Source: Candidatus Aminicenantota bacterium (GTDB taxonomy: Bacteria > Acidobacteriota > Aminicenantia > S016-38). From it: a stretch of 10,414 nucleotides of DNA. Positions 1-6,852 of this stretch are shown here, piece by piece. The stretch covers positions 1 through 10,414 of the forward strand of contig JAMOUL010000140.1 of the NCBI GenBank assembly GCA_027062035.1, in the 5' to 3' direction. The number at the start of each line of letters is the position of its first letter. The stretch's first letter is position 1. Made by a program: the position numbers and the translations under genes. Below the pieces are notes generated by a model that did no database searches, was not told the DNA's origin, and saw only the letters and a list, made by a program, of their open reading frames with translations.

Positions 1-819
1 GTAAAGAAAAGACAGGGCCCCAAAAGAGTATTTGTTTTCCTTCCGGAGAATGTTCCTGTGATACCTTTTCAGCTCGTACCCCTTATATCTTCCTATGAAC
101 TTGATGTTACCTTTAAGGCTCCTTCTTCCGAGAAGACCTTCTATGAAATACTGGGGGAAAAGACCGGTTTTAAGTTCGTGTGGATTTCTCATGGTGAGGC
201 TTTCAGGCAAGCATCAGCAAACGAATTTGTGATAGGTTTTGGAGGTAAAGAACTCGGAGAGAAGTTGAAGGCTCTGGGGGTACCATATAGATTCTTCGGT
301 CCGAAATTTTCTCTGGCTTTTGTGGAGAGCGATGATCTTTATCTGGTTATGGAGGATGCCCTTTCCTTTGATGGAGAGGCCTGTCTGGCTCCTGTTTTTA
401 TATTTATGGAGGAACCGGACTTTGAATTGGCCTGGGAGGCGCTTGAAAGGGCTTCTGTAAGACGTCCTCCTCAGTTGAGTTTTAATAAGGATATTTTCGA
501 ATATGCCACTTCTTTCCTTTTGTATTATAGTAAATCCTTCAGAATAGGAGAGGATTTCGCTCTTTTTTATATTGACAGATTCCCTCATCTTATTCCTCAA
601 AGAACGGTTTTTCTTTTAAAGGGCAGCGAAGAGGAAGCCATAAGATTTCTCGGCGAAAGGTCTGATATGGTTCAGGCTATAATAACCCGAAGGAACCCCA
701 TGGTTCTTATGGAAAGAACATCTGCATCGTTGGTATTGCCTCCGGGGAGATCCCAGCTTCCACCCCTTTCCTGGTTTTTTCAGAAGGGATTGACCCTGGC
801 CAACTTTTTTTCTCTGTGA
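1..819 (+). CDS. LuxC-like acyl-CoA reductase, C-terminal part (5' end outside window)
   Basis: The frame is open from base 1 to the TGA at 817-819, giving 272 visible residues. A GTG at 58 is an available start, but homologous sequence (VFVFLPENVPVIP) precedes it, so the true start lies upstream of the window. The protein resembles the acyl-CoA reductase (LuxC-type) branch of the aldehyde dehydrogenase fold, which reduces fatty acyl thioesters to aldehydes with NAD(P)H. Visible signs are a KAPSSE segment like the dinucleotide-binding KPS motif, FVIGFGGKE and RFFGPKFSLAFV matching the conserved strand regions, and DALSFDGEACLAP, whose Cys (codon 382-384) sits where LuxC proteins carry the acylated catalytic Cys. 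LuxC proteins usually have about 400-480 residues, so roughly 130-200 are missing here. No LuxE partner is visible; one could lie to the left. A 70-bp gap separates it from the next gene. The family is fairly sure; the substrate is unknown. Confidence 0.72.
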   Translation, partial: VKKRQGPKRVFVFLPENVPVIPFQLVPLISSYELDVTFKAPSSEKTFYEILGEKTGFKFVWISHGEAFRQASANEFVIGFGGKELGEKLKALGVPYRFFGPKFSLAFVESDDLYLVMEDALSFDGEACLAPVFIFMEEPDFELAWEALERASVRRPPQLSFNKDIFEYATSFLLYYSKSFRIGEDFALFYIDRFPHLIPQRTVFLLKGSEEEAIRFLGERSDMVQAIITRRNPMVLMERTSASLVLPPGRSQLPPLSWFFQKGLTLANFFSL

Positions 820-889
820 AGCTATGAATATTTTACCTTCCATTTGAAAAGTCTTAGAATATTCTGGAAAAAATCCTGAGAGGTGAAAA

Positions 890-1996
890 ATGGTGAAAAT
901 CAAAAGGGTCGAAACAAAGAAAGACCTCAAGAAATTTGTAACACTGCCATGGAAGATCTATCAGGGAGACCCCAACTGGGTCCCACCCCTTATTGCGGAT
1001 GTAAAAAAACTTCTGGACAGGGAGCATCATCCTTTCCACAAGCACGCCGAGGTTGAATATTTCCTTGCCTACAAGGACGGCGAGGTTGTGGGAAGGATAG
1101 CGGCATTTGTAAATTTTCGTCATAACGAGTACTGGAACGAGAAAACCGGGTTTTTCGGCTTTTTTGAGTCCATCAATGACAAAGAGGTTTCGAGAGCTCT
1201 TTTTGAGAAAGCGGAGGAATTTCTACGGGAGAAGGGCATGGACAGGATGCGCGGACCCATGAACTTTTCTACCAATGAAACGTGCGGTCTTCTCTACAAG
1301 GGATTTGATTCTCCTCCTGTTGTTGAATACACCTACAATCCCGAGTATTACATCGATCTTTTCCAGGATTATGGTCTTGAAATAGTCCGCTTTCTCTATG
1401 CTTACAGAATTACCAAGGAACAGCCCATTCCTGAAAAGTTGAAGAGGGTGGCAGAGTACAGGCTGAAGAAAATTCCGGTGAGAAAGGCCCGGATGAAGGA
1501 ATTCGATAAGGAAATTGAGAGATTTAAGATTATTTATAACGAGGCATGGGGAAAAAATTGGGGATTTGTACCCCTAACAGAAGAGGAAATAGATCACATA
1601 GCGAAGGAATTGAAGCCCATCATCGATCCGGACCTTGTTTTCTTTGCTGAAATAGACGGAGAACCTGCTGGAGCTTCGCTTTCCCTCCCGGATTTTAATC
1701 AGATTCTTAAATATGCCAATGGGCGTCTTTTCCCCTTTGGCCTGATAAAACTTCTTCTTCACAAGAAGGAGATTTACAGAGTAAGAACCTATGCAATGGG
1801 GGTAAGGGAAAAGTACAGACTCCGTGGGCTTGAAGCCCTGATGATTTATAAGACTATTGAGGAAGGACTAAGGAAAGGATACAGAGAAGCTGATATGGGA
1901 TGGATTCTGGACAATAACTATCAGATGAACAGAATTCTCATGGACCTTGGTGCTCAGAAATACAAGGAGTTTGCAGTATACGATAAAGAATTTTAA
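890..1996 (+). CDS. Two-lobed GNAT-family acyltransferase (YghO-like)
   Basis: This 368-residue protein opens with a pattern typical of YghO-like GNAT proteins: an LPWKIYQGDPNWVPPL segment (residues 19-34), then HPFHKHAEVEYFLA and GEVVGRIAAFVN. The C-terminal lobe (about 245-365) carries the recognisable GNAT acyl-CoA site: AMGVREKYRLRGLEALMIY (302-320) at the pyrophosphate loop and ADMGWILDNNYQMNRIL (334-350) with the usual Gly-Ala ending. The N-terminal lobe (about 53-165) looks like a second, degenerate GNAT half. No signal peptide or membrane segment is visible, so it is probably cytosolic. The family transfers acyl groups from acyl-CoA or acyl-ACP to an amine; from memory, some relatives are linked to bacterial ceramide synthesis, but nothing here fixes the acceptor. 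The start is supported by GAGAGGTG at 878-885. The stop overlaps the next ATG by one base (TAATG), implying translational coupling. Confidence 0.8.
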   Translation: MVKIKRVETKKDLKKFVTLPWKIYQGDPNWVPPLIADVKKLLDREHHPFHKHAEVEYFLAYKDGEVVGRIAAFVNFRHNEYWNEKTGFFGFFESINDKEVSRALFEKAEEFLREKGMDRMRGPMNFSTNETCGLLYKGFDSPPVVEYTYNPEYYIDLFQDYGLEIVRFLYAYRITKEQPIPEKLKRVAEYRLKKIPVRKARMKEFDKEIERFKIIYNEAWGKNWGFVPLTEEEIDHIAKELKPIIDPDLVFFAEIDGEPAGASLSLPDFNQILKYANGRLFPFGLIKLLLHKKEIYRVRTYAMGVREKYRLRGLEALMIYKTIEEGLRKGYREADMGWILDNNYQMNRILMDLGAQKYKEFAVYDKEF

Positions 1997-3252
1997 TGGG
2001 GAAGTTTTTAATAATAGGAATAGATGGGGTACCCTTTGACCTGATACTCGAATTCTCGAAAAGGGGGATTATTCCCAATATTTCCAGTTTAATTGAAAAG
2101 GGAAAACTGATAAAAACCAGAGCTCCGTTACCTGAGGTTTCATCTGTTTCATGGACTTCCTTTATGACAGCCCGAAATCCCGGTGAGCATGGCATATTCG
2201 GATTCGAAGAGATAGATAGAGGAACCTATCAGTATGTTTTTCCTGATTTTAACCATGTGGAGGAAACCTTCTGGGAAAGGCTTGGTTTGAATTCAATTAT
2301 TATAAATCTTCCCCAGACGTATCCTGCAAGGAGAACCAGGGGAGTACTTGTTTCTGGATTTGTAGCTCCTGATCTCGAAAGAGCGATTTATCCACCTGCC
2401 CTTTTGCGCTTTCTTAAGAAAATAAAATACAGGGTTGATGCGGATTTTAACCTGGCAAGGGAGGACAAGAGAAAATTTGTAAAGCATCTTATTCAGGTCC
2501 TCAAAGTGAGGGAGAAACTTGCAAAAAAGCTATGGAAGGAGGATTGGGATCTGTTTTTCTTTGTTGTTACCGGTACAGATAGACTTCACCACTTTCTTTT
2601 TGATGCCTATCAGAATCCCGAACATCCCCAGCGAATGGATTTTGAAGGGTTTTACAGGGAAATGGATAGGATAGTGGGAAGATTTATAAATGCCGCCTTA
2701 AAGAATGGAATTCCCATCGCCATACTTTCGGACCACGGTTTTTGTGAGATAAAAGAGGAAGTATATGTTTCTCAATACCTCAAGAAATGGGGATATTTGA
2801 ATTTTAAGGAGGAAGAGCCACAGGATCTCACCTCCCTTGAGCCTTCCACAAAAGCCTTTGCACTCAATCCATCCAGAATATATATCCATCTTGAGGGGAA
2901 ATTTTCCCGGGGTTCGGTAAATCCTTCAGAATATGAAAATCTGTTAGAAGATCTGACCCGTCGTTTTCTTGATCTGGAAATAGATGGTAAAAGGGTTATC
3001 AGAGCTGTATTTAGAAAGGAGGAAATCTACACCGGTCCATTCCTCGAAAGGGCTCCTGACCTTGTGCTGCTTTCTCACAGGGGATTTGATCTAAAATCCG
3101 GTTTTAAAAAGAAAAAGCTCCATGGCAGAAGTCATTTTACCGGTATGCACTCCCAGGACGATGCCTTTCTCATAACCCATCCTCCCATGGAATTTCCGGA
3201 ACATCCCTTTATTTATCAAATAGCGGCAGGTATAGAAGAATTTTTTACCTGA
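1996..3252 (+). CDS. Alkaline-phosphatase-superfamily phosphodiesterase (type I PDE / nucleotide pyrophosphatase-like)
   Basis: This is a 418-residue soluble enzyme with no signal peptide, so probably cytosolic. It belongs to the type I phosphodiesterase/nucleotide pyrophosphatase group, two-metal hydrolases of phosphate esters. Aligned by eye to the NPP pattern, every active-site position is present: D10 in IIGIDGVPF; S49 at the nucleophile position, followed by SWTSFMTARNPGEHGIFGF (52-70); D195 and H199 in GTDRLHHF; D246-H247 in LSDHGF; and H385 in TGMHSQDD. The nucleophile is Ser where NPPs have Thr. It starts within the preceding gene's stop codon and is presumably made from the same mRNA. 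Its 3' end overlaps the convergent metallophosphoesterase gene by 8 bp. The substrate is unknown. Its pairing with an acyltransferase and an acyl reductase suggests a phospholipid or other activated lipid intermediate, which is inference only. Confidence 0.85.
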   Translation: MGKFLIIGIDGVPFDLILEFSKRGIIPNISSLIEKGKLIKTRAPLPEVSSVSWTSFMTARNPGEHGIFGFEEIDRGTYQYVFPDFNHVEETFWERLGLNSIIINLPQTYPARRTRGVLVSGFVAPDLERAIYPPALLRFLKKIKYRVDADFNLAREDKRKFVKHLIQVLKVREKLAKKLWKEDWDLFFFVVTGTDRLHHFLFDAYQNPEHPQRMDFEGFYREMDRIVGRFINAALKNGIPIAILSDHGFCEIKEEVYVSQYLKKWGYLNFKEEEPQDLTSLEPSTKAFALNPSRIYIHLEGKFSRGSVNPSEYENLLEDLTRRFLDLEIDGKRVIRAVFRKEEIYTGPFLERAPDLVLLSHRGFDLKSGFKKKKLHGRSHFTGMHSQDDAFLITHPPMEFPEHPFIYQIAAGIEEFFT

Positions 3253-4363
3253 TTTTATCGGGTTTCAGAGTGATAAGGACCAATTCAGGTCTCGCCATAA
3301 CTCGTATTGGAGGGCCCCATGTGCCCAATCCTGATGTTACGTATATCCTCAGACCGTTTTCTCTATGATATCCATAATAATACCGGTAAACCCGGGAAGT
3401 TATTAAATGCAGAGGAAAGAGTTGAGCTTTATGTGTATGTCCGCATAACATAAGATCCACACCGTATTGTTTTGCTATTTCCCGGCCTGTAGGTCTATGC
3501 TTTAAAAGTATAAGTGGCAGGCTGGGGTTTGCCTTTTTCAGTATTTTTTCCAGTACATGTTTCCATTTTTGTCCCAGGATGCTTTCGTCTTCTATTCCAG
3601 CTACCTGTATGTCTTTTATCACCTCTATTCTGTTTCTTAATAAGTGTACATTTGCTTTCTTCAGGAAATTTACAACGAGGTCTTCTCCTGCATATATATC
3701 ATGATTGCCCGTGACAGCAAAAATTCCGAAACGGCTGTTCATTCTTTTGAAAATCTTTGTGTATGTTTCTATACCCTTTGCTTCCTCATCCAGAATGTCT
3801 CCTCCAATTAGTATAATATCTGGAGAAAATGAGTTTATTTCTGGAATTATTTTTTTCAATAATAAATAATTTAAATTTAATCCAAGATGGAGGTCAGAAA
3901 GGAATACAATCCTGGTCGTTTCTTTTAAATTTTTCATTTTTTGATTCAGTGTTATTGTTCTAACAGAAAAGGCTTCAAAGAATCCATAAATAACTGTTAC
4001 AATGGTAAGAGTCAGGAGGATAATTCCATATACGTTTTTTGGAAACTTTAATATTCTGGAAAGGAAGATTCGAATTATATCAGCAGATAGAGAGTATATA
4101 AACAAATAAAATACAATTCCCACCCAGAAATAAGCCAGTAAATGAAATATCAGGGGTATATAATGTGAATGTGGAAAAAGCCGGGCAATAAGTCTCGCAA
4201 CTAAAAGGGAAATAAATAAAAAGAAAAAGATAATACCGTAGTAAATCCTTCTGGTTCCGGATAAATTAAAATAATAACTTATTCTATTATATACGTAATA
4301 GTGAATACTACCCCATATAGTAAGGGCAATTAAAACAAACAACAGAAGCCTCACCCACTTCAT
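3245..4363 (-). CDS. Membrane-anchored metallophosphoesterase (YkuE/YaeI-like)
   Basis: This 372-residue protein has four likely membrane segments (about residues 4-22, 40-61, 68-92, 110-132) followed by a calcineurin-like dinuclear metal phosphoesterase domain. All family motifs are present: SDLHLG (D157, H159), GGD (D189), GNHD (N220, H221), KHRPTG (H289) and GHTHKAQ (H309, H311). Relatives include the YkuE/YaeI phosphoesterases and some UDP-2,3-diacylglucosamine hydrolases, so an envelope lipid or polyprenyl-phosphate substrate is plausible but unproven. The gene lies 89 bp downstream of the secreted Ig-like protein with no convincing terminator between, so it may share that gene's sigma-54 promoter. 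The ATG start has AGGGA directly abutting it, an unusable spacing. The GTG three codons on (4352-4354) has the same AGGGA at a normal 9-nt spacing and may be the true start. A TAG two codons upstream rules out an earlier start. Confidence 0.9.
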   Translation of the reverse strand: MKWVRLLLFVLIALTIWGSIHYYVYNRISYYFNLSGTRRIYYGIIFFFLFISLLVARLIARLFPHSHYIPLIFHLLAYFWVGIVFYLFIYSLSADIIRIFLSRILKFPKNVYGIILLTLTIVTVIYGFFEAFSVRTITLNQKMKNLKETTRIVFLSDLHLGLNLNYLLLKKIIPEINSFSPDIILIGGDILDEEAKGIETYTKIFKRMNSRFGIFAVTGNHDIYAGEDLVVNFLKKANVHLLRNRIEVIKDIQVAGIEDESILGQKWKHVLEKILKKANPSLPLILLKHRPTGREIAKQYGVDLMLCGHTHKAQLFPLHLITSRVYRYYYGYHRENGLRIYVTSGLGTWGPPIRVMARPELVLITLKPDKIR

Positions 4364-4452
4364 TCCCTATGTATTTTTACCCTGTTTATCTTTTCATATT
4401 CAAGTCTAACATATTTTTCTTCTTCCGGGTGAAGCTTTCAGACAGTTTTTTA

Positions 4453-6681
4453 TTAGTGATTTTTTATAATTTTTATTCTTGCCGTGGAAGGAGTGGCACC
4501 GCCTGCGCTTGCTACAATTGTGTATACTCCAACAGGCAAATTCCCGGGAATTTTCCAGGAAAAGTTTTCAAACGTTCCGTTTCTGACCATTACACTATAA
4601 CGTATTATCCTTCTGATTGTTCCATTGTTCTTTTTAAGTTCCACCCTGATGTAAGCTTTTCCAGGTCCTTCATAGGTAAGAGTAAAGTAAATATTCTGTC
4701 CTGTTTTGTAAATTGATGTTGAATTGGGAGAGGGCTCTATTAATTTTACAGCCGGAACTTTGATGGAGAACACCACCGAATTATCCTGATGTCTGCCATC
4801 CACTGTGGAAACTCTTATTTTGTATCTTCCTTCCGGAACATTTCTGACCACCCAATTGTAAGCTTCATCGTTCTGGGTTTCTCTTTCTATGGTTTTTACC
4901 AGATTATTCTGTTCGTCAAGTAGTTCTATTTTTACAAAGGGAACCATGGGTCCTGTTTTTTTCCATCTTATATTGACAACGCTGCCGTTATAGAATGTCC
5001 TTGCAATTACAGGGGATGTTATATTTAAATGAGGTCGAGAAGGATTTTTCACCATAAACTCTTTCCCTGTATCAGAAATGGCACCGTCCATTGTGGAAAT
5101 TTTCACCCTGTATTTTCCTGTATAATTGGGTCGCCATGTGAAATGGCCTGAGTTAGAAATGTTTTCAAATACAATGGGATTAAGATTTCGTCCTGTTTCA
5201 ATAATTTCTATTTTCATTTTTTTACCTTTTAATCCTTCAGTGTGCCACCTTATGTCACAGTGGTAATTAACGTTACACTGGGTGCTTGAGTTGGGCAATA
5301 GCAGTTTTAGTTTGGGTTGTTTTATGGAGATGTAATCTGTGACGGCGTAAACGCTATTGTCTTTTGCATCGGCTATTTTAATTTTGTAATTTCCCGGGCG
5401 AAAATTATAAGGTATGTCCCAGTCGAAAGCTCCTCTATTTTTTATACCCAGAGGGGAAGTTAATCTCAGGAAAAGGAGGGATTGTAGGATGGTAATTGTA
5501 ACCCTGGAAATGTCTCCCTTTGAATGCCATTTTATATTGAGGGTATCCCCGCCATAATAAGTTTCTCCTTCCTGGGGGTGGATTATAATTATTTGCTTTA
5601 TAGCATGTACTGTTAGTTCCCATGGTGAGTTCCATGTATAACCTGAGGTTTCTCCGCGAAATTCAACGCTATAATTTCCTTCAATGTTGCGGCAATTGGT
5701 GCTTATGCTGTCTCCTGCATTCCATACGAAGGATCCTGTCGCCGGTTGATGTTCCGCGATCTTAATAGAACAGTACTGATTTATATTGGGATTGGAAGAA
5801 GTGGCAGTAATTTTTTTTAGATAAATAGTAAAACTCTCTGATGAATCTGAGTATCTCCAGGAAAATGTGAGCCTTTCTCCTTCTGTTATTTCAGCTCCAT
5901 GAGACGGAGCAGTTAATTCAAAGGAGTTGGCATTTACAGTAAAAGGGGACCGGGTTTCTGCTATTTCAGGAGTATTCTTTAATCTAACCCTTATATTCAG
6001 ATTACCATGGGTGAGGTCTTCAGGATTCCCGGTTCTGGGATTTGGACATGTGCGCGGGATTGTCCATGAGTATCCAGTAGTGCTCATTGATGCAGGCACA
6101 TTATCGGCAATCCTGCAAATACTCTGTGTGATTCCTTCTCTTCTGAGCGTTATTCTTACTGCATTATTTACTGTGGAAGGAGGAGCGCTGCTCGCAAAGC
6201 TCCACTTTATCAGAACAGTTTCTCCTGGAGAATAAACTCTTTTCCCTGGTTCCAGCCAGACATCCCCTGTAGTAATTACAGCTGGCCTTTCAATAGTGAA
6301 CCACTGACTTTCTCTAAAAACCGGATGTCTCTGCCATCTTACCCTTATTTTTACTCTTCCCTCAGTCAGATTCTCCTCTACACCGGTATGTGGATTTATA
6401 CAGGTAGACGGGATGTTCCACCTGAATCCAGTTGTTCCTGTTCGGATGGGAAGGTCAGCAATTATTAAACAGTTATTACGGGTTGAATTTTCCTTCCATA
6501 AAGTTATTTTTACAGGTTCATCAGGATCAATTTCATTGAACTCCCAGTAAATTGTAACAGAAGTTCCCGTTGTATAACTGCTTTGTGCTGGCGAGATGCT
6601 TACCCCGGTTATCTGTTGTGCAATAGTATGGCTTTCCATGAAAAACAATATTGCTGTCAGCAGAAATAATTTTTTTATCAT
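4453..6681 (-). CDS. Secreted protein of seven tandem Ig-like (Kre9/KNH-type) domains
   Basis: This 742-residue protein has a Sec signal peptide (about residues 1-22, cleavage near AQQ; no lipobox Cys). The rest is wholly repetitive, all-beta sequence. Seven domains can be set out: about 24-133, 134-251, 252-360, 361-455, 456-548, 549-642 and 643-742. Each has an early hydrophobic strand, usually ending in Trp (W46, W160, W275, W385, W479, W573), then a mid-domain Trp in an (F/Y)xW context (W88, W206, W320, W421, W516, W610, W709), then a GxYxIxV strand. This fits the Ig-like fold of the 'Ser-Thr-rich GPI-anchored' Pfam family, which in bacteria does not imply a GPI anchor. The eight Cys form one pair in each of domains 1, 2, 3 and 5, consistent with disulfides outside the cytoplasm. 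No sorting tail or catalytic motif is visible. A structural or binding role at the surface is inferred. Confidence 0.85.
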   Translation of the reverse strand: MIKKLFLLTAILFFMESHTIAQQITGVSISPAQSSYTTGTSVTIYWEFNEIDPDEPVKITLWKENSTRNNCLIIADLPIRTGTTGFRWNIPSTCINPHTGVEENLTEGRVKIRVRWQRHPVFRESQWFTIERPAVITTGDVWLEPGKRVYSPGETVLIKWSFASSAPPSTVNNAVRITLRREGITQSICRIADNVPASMSTTGYSWTIPRTCPNPRTGNPEDLTHGNLNIRVRLKNTPEIAETRSPFTVNANSFELTAPSHGAEITEGERLTFSWRYSDSSESFTIYLKKITATSSNPNINQYCSIKIAEHQPATGSFVWNAGDSISTNCRNIEGNYSVEFRGETSGYTWNSPWELTVHAIKQIIIIHPQEGETYYGGDTLNIKWHSKGDISRVTITILQSLLFLRLTSPLGIKNRGAFDWDIPYNFRPGNYKIKIADAKDNSVYAVTDYISIKQPKLKLLLPNSSTQCNVNYHCDIRWHTEGLKGKKMKIEIIETGRNLNPIVFENISNSGHFTWRPNYTGKYRVKISTMDGAISDTGKEFMVKNPSRPHLNITSPVIARTFYNGSVVNIRWKKTGPMVPFVKIELLDEQNNLVKTIERETQNDEAYNWVVRNVPEGRYKIRVSTVDGRHQDNSVVFSIKVPAVKLIEPSPNSTSIYKTGQNIYFTLTYEGPGKAYIRVELKKNNGTIRRIIRYSVMVRNGTFENFSWKIPGNLPVGVYTIVASAGGATPSTARIKIIKNH

Positions 6682-6684
6682 AAT

Positions 6685-6693
6685 GACCTCCTT
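6685..6693 (-). promoter_or_regulatory. Perfect Shine-Dalgarno for the Ig-like protein gene
   Basis: Read on the minus strand this is AAGGAGGTC, complementary to the 16S anti-SD, followed by ATT and the ATG at 6681-6679. It is the strongest ribosome-binding site in the window and fixes that gene's start. It suggests high translation, in contrast to the weak or absent sites of its minus-strand neighbours. Confidence 0.9.
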
Positions 6694-6715
6694 ACGAAAA
6701 CTGTCGTTTATTTAA

Positions 6716-6732
6716 TGCAAAATTCATGCCAG
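6716..6732 (-). promoter_or_regulatory. Sigma-54 (RpoN) -24/-12 promoter for the Ig-like protein gene
   Basis: The minus strand reads CTGGCATGAATTTTGCA, against the established sigma-54 consensus YTGGCACG-N4-TTGCW. Only one of the conserved positions differs (T for C in GGCACG). The invariant GG (-24; plus-strand cc at 6729-6730) and GC (-12; plus-strand gc at 6717-6718) are separated by exactly 10 nt, as required. Transcription would start near 6705, giving a leader of about 24 nt that just accommodates the Shine-Dalgarno at 6693-6685. It lies in the only sizeable gap of the minus-strand block (6682-6852). Upstream activator sites would be expected within about 100-200 bp, but I see no clear inverted-repeat pair. 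The remaining gap is AT-rich with no convincing sigma-70 promoter or terminator hairpin. Confidence 0.72.
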
Positions 6733-6852
6733 AAAAACTAAATAAAGTGAGAGGGATCGTTATAACAGGGGTTTAATGCGGAAAGAGTTTTCAGTTGCTG
6801 TAAAGATAAGTTAAATTGCCTTATTTGTATTCAATGTTGAAAAAGTTTGGTT

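Noticed and set aside
820..889. Possible sigma-70 promoter between the first two plus-strand genes (TTACCT, 16 nt, TAGAAT)
   Set aside because: The -35 box matches only 3 of 6 positions and the region is AT-rich, so such hits arise easily. Co-transcription with the upstream gene is as likely.
3306..3330. Inverted repeat ATTGG...CCAAT around GGGCCC, considered as a transcription terminator for the plus-strand genes
   Set aside because: It sits within the conserved coding end of the metallophosphoesterase, the stem is interrupted, and no T-run follows on the plus strand.
4364..4452. Terminator or small gene between the Ig-like protein and metallophosphoesterase genes
   Set aside because: The only hairpin candidate (CTTC/GAAG around CGGGT) is four base pairs with no T-run at the right place, and the only open frame is eight codons without a ribosome-binding site.
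4486..4505. A second sigma-54-like string on the plus strand (TGGCACC...GC with 10-nt spacing)
   Set aside because: It lies inside the coding end of the Ig-like protein gene on the antisense side, lacks the TT before GC, and has no gene placed to use it. The bases are explained by Gly/Ala/Ser codons.
5927..6235. Open frame on the plus strand, antisense within the Ig-like protein gene (102 codons)
   Set aside because: No Shine-Dalgarno, no recognisable domain, and fully explained as a shadow of the well-supported opposite-strand gene. The same holds for the other antisense frames in the window.
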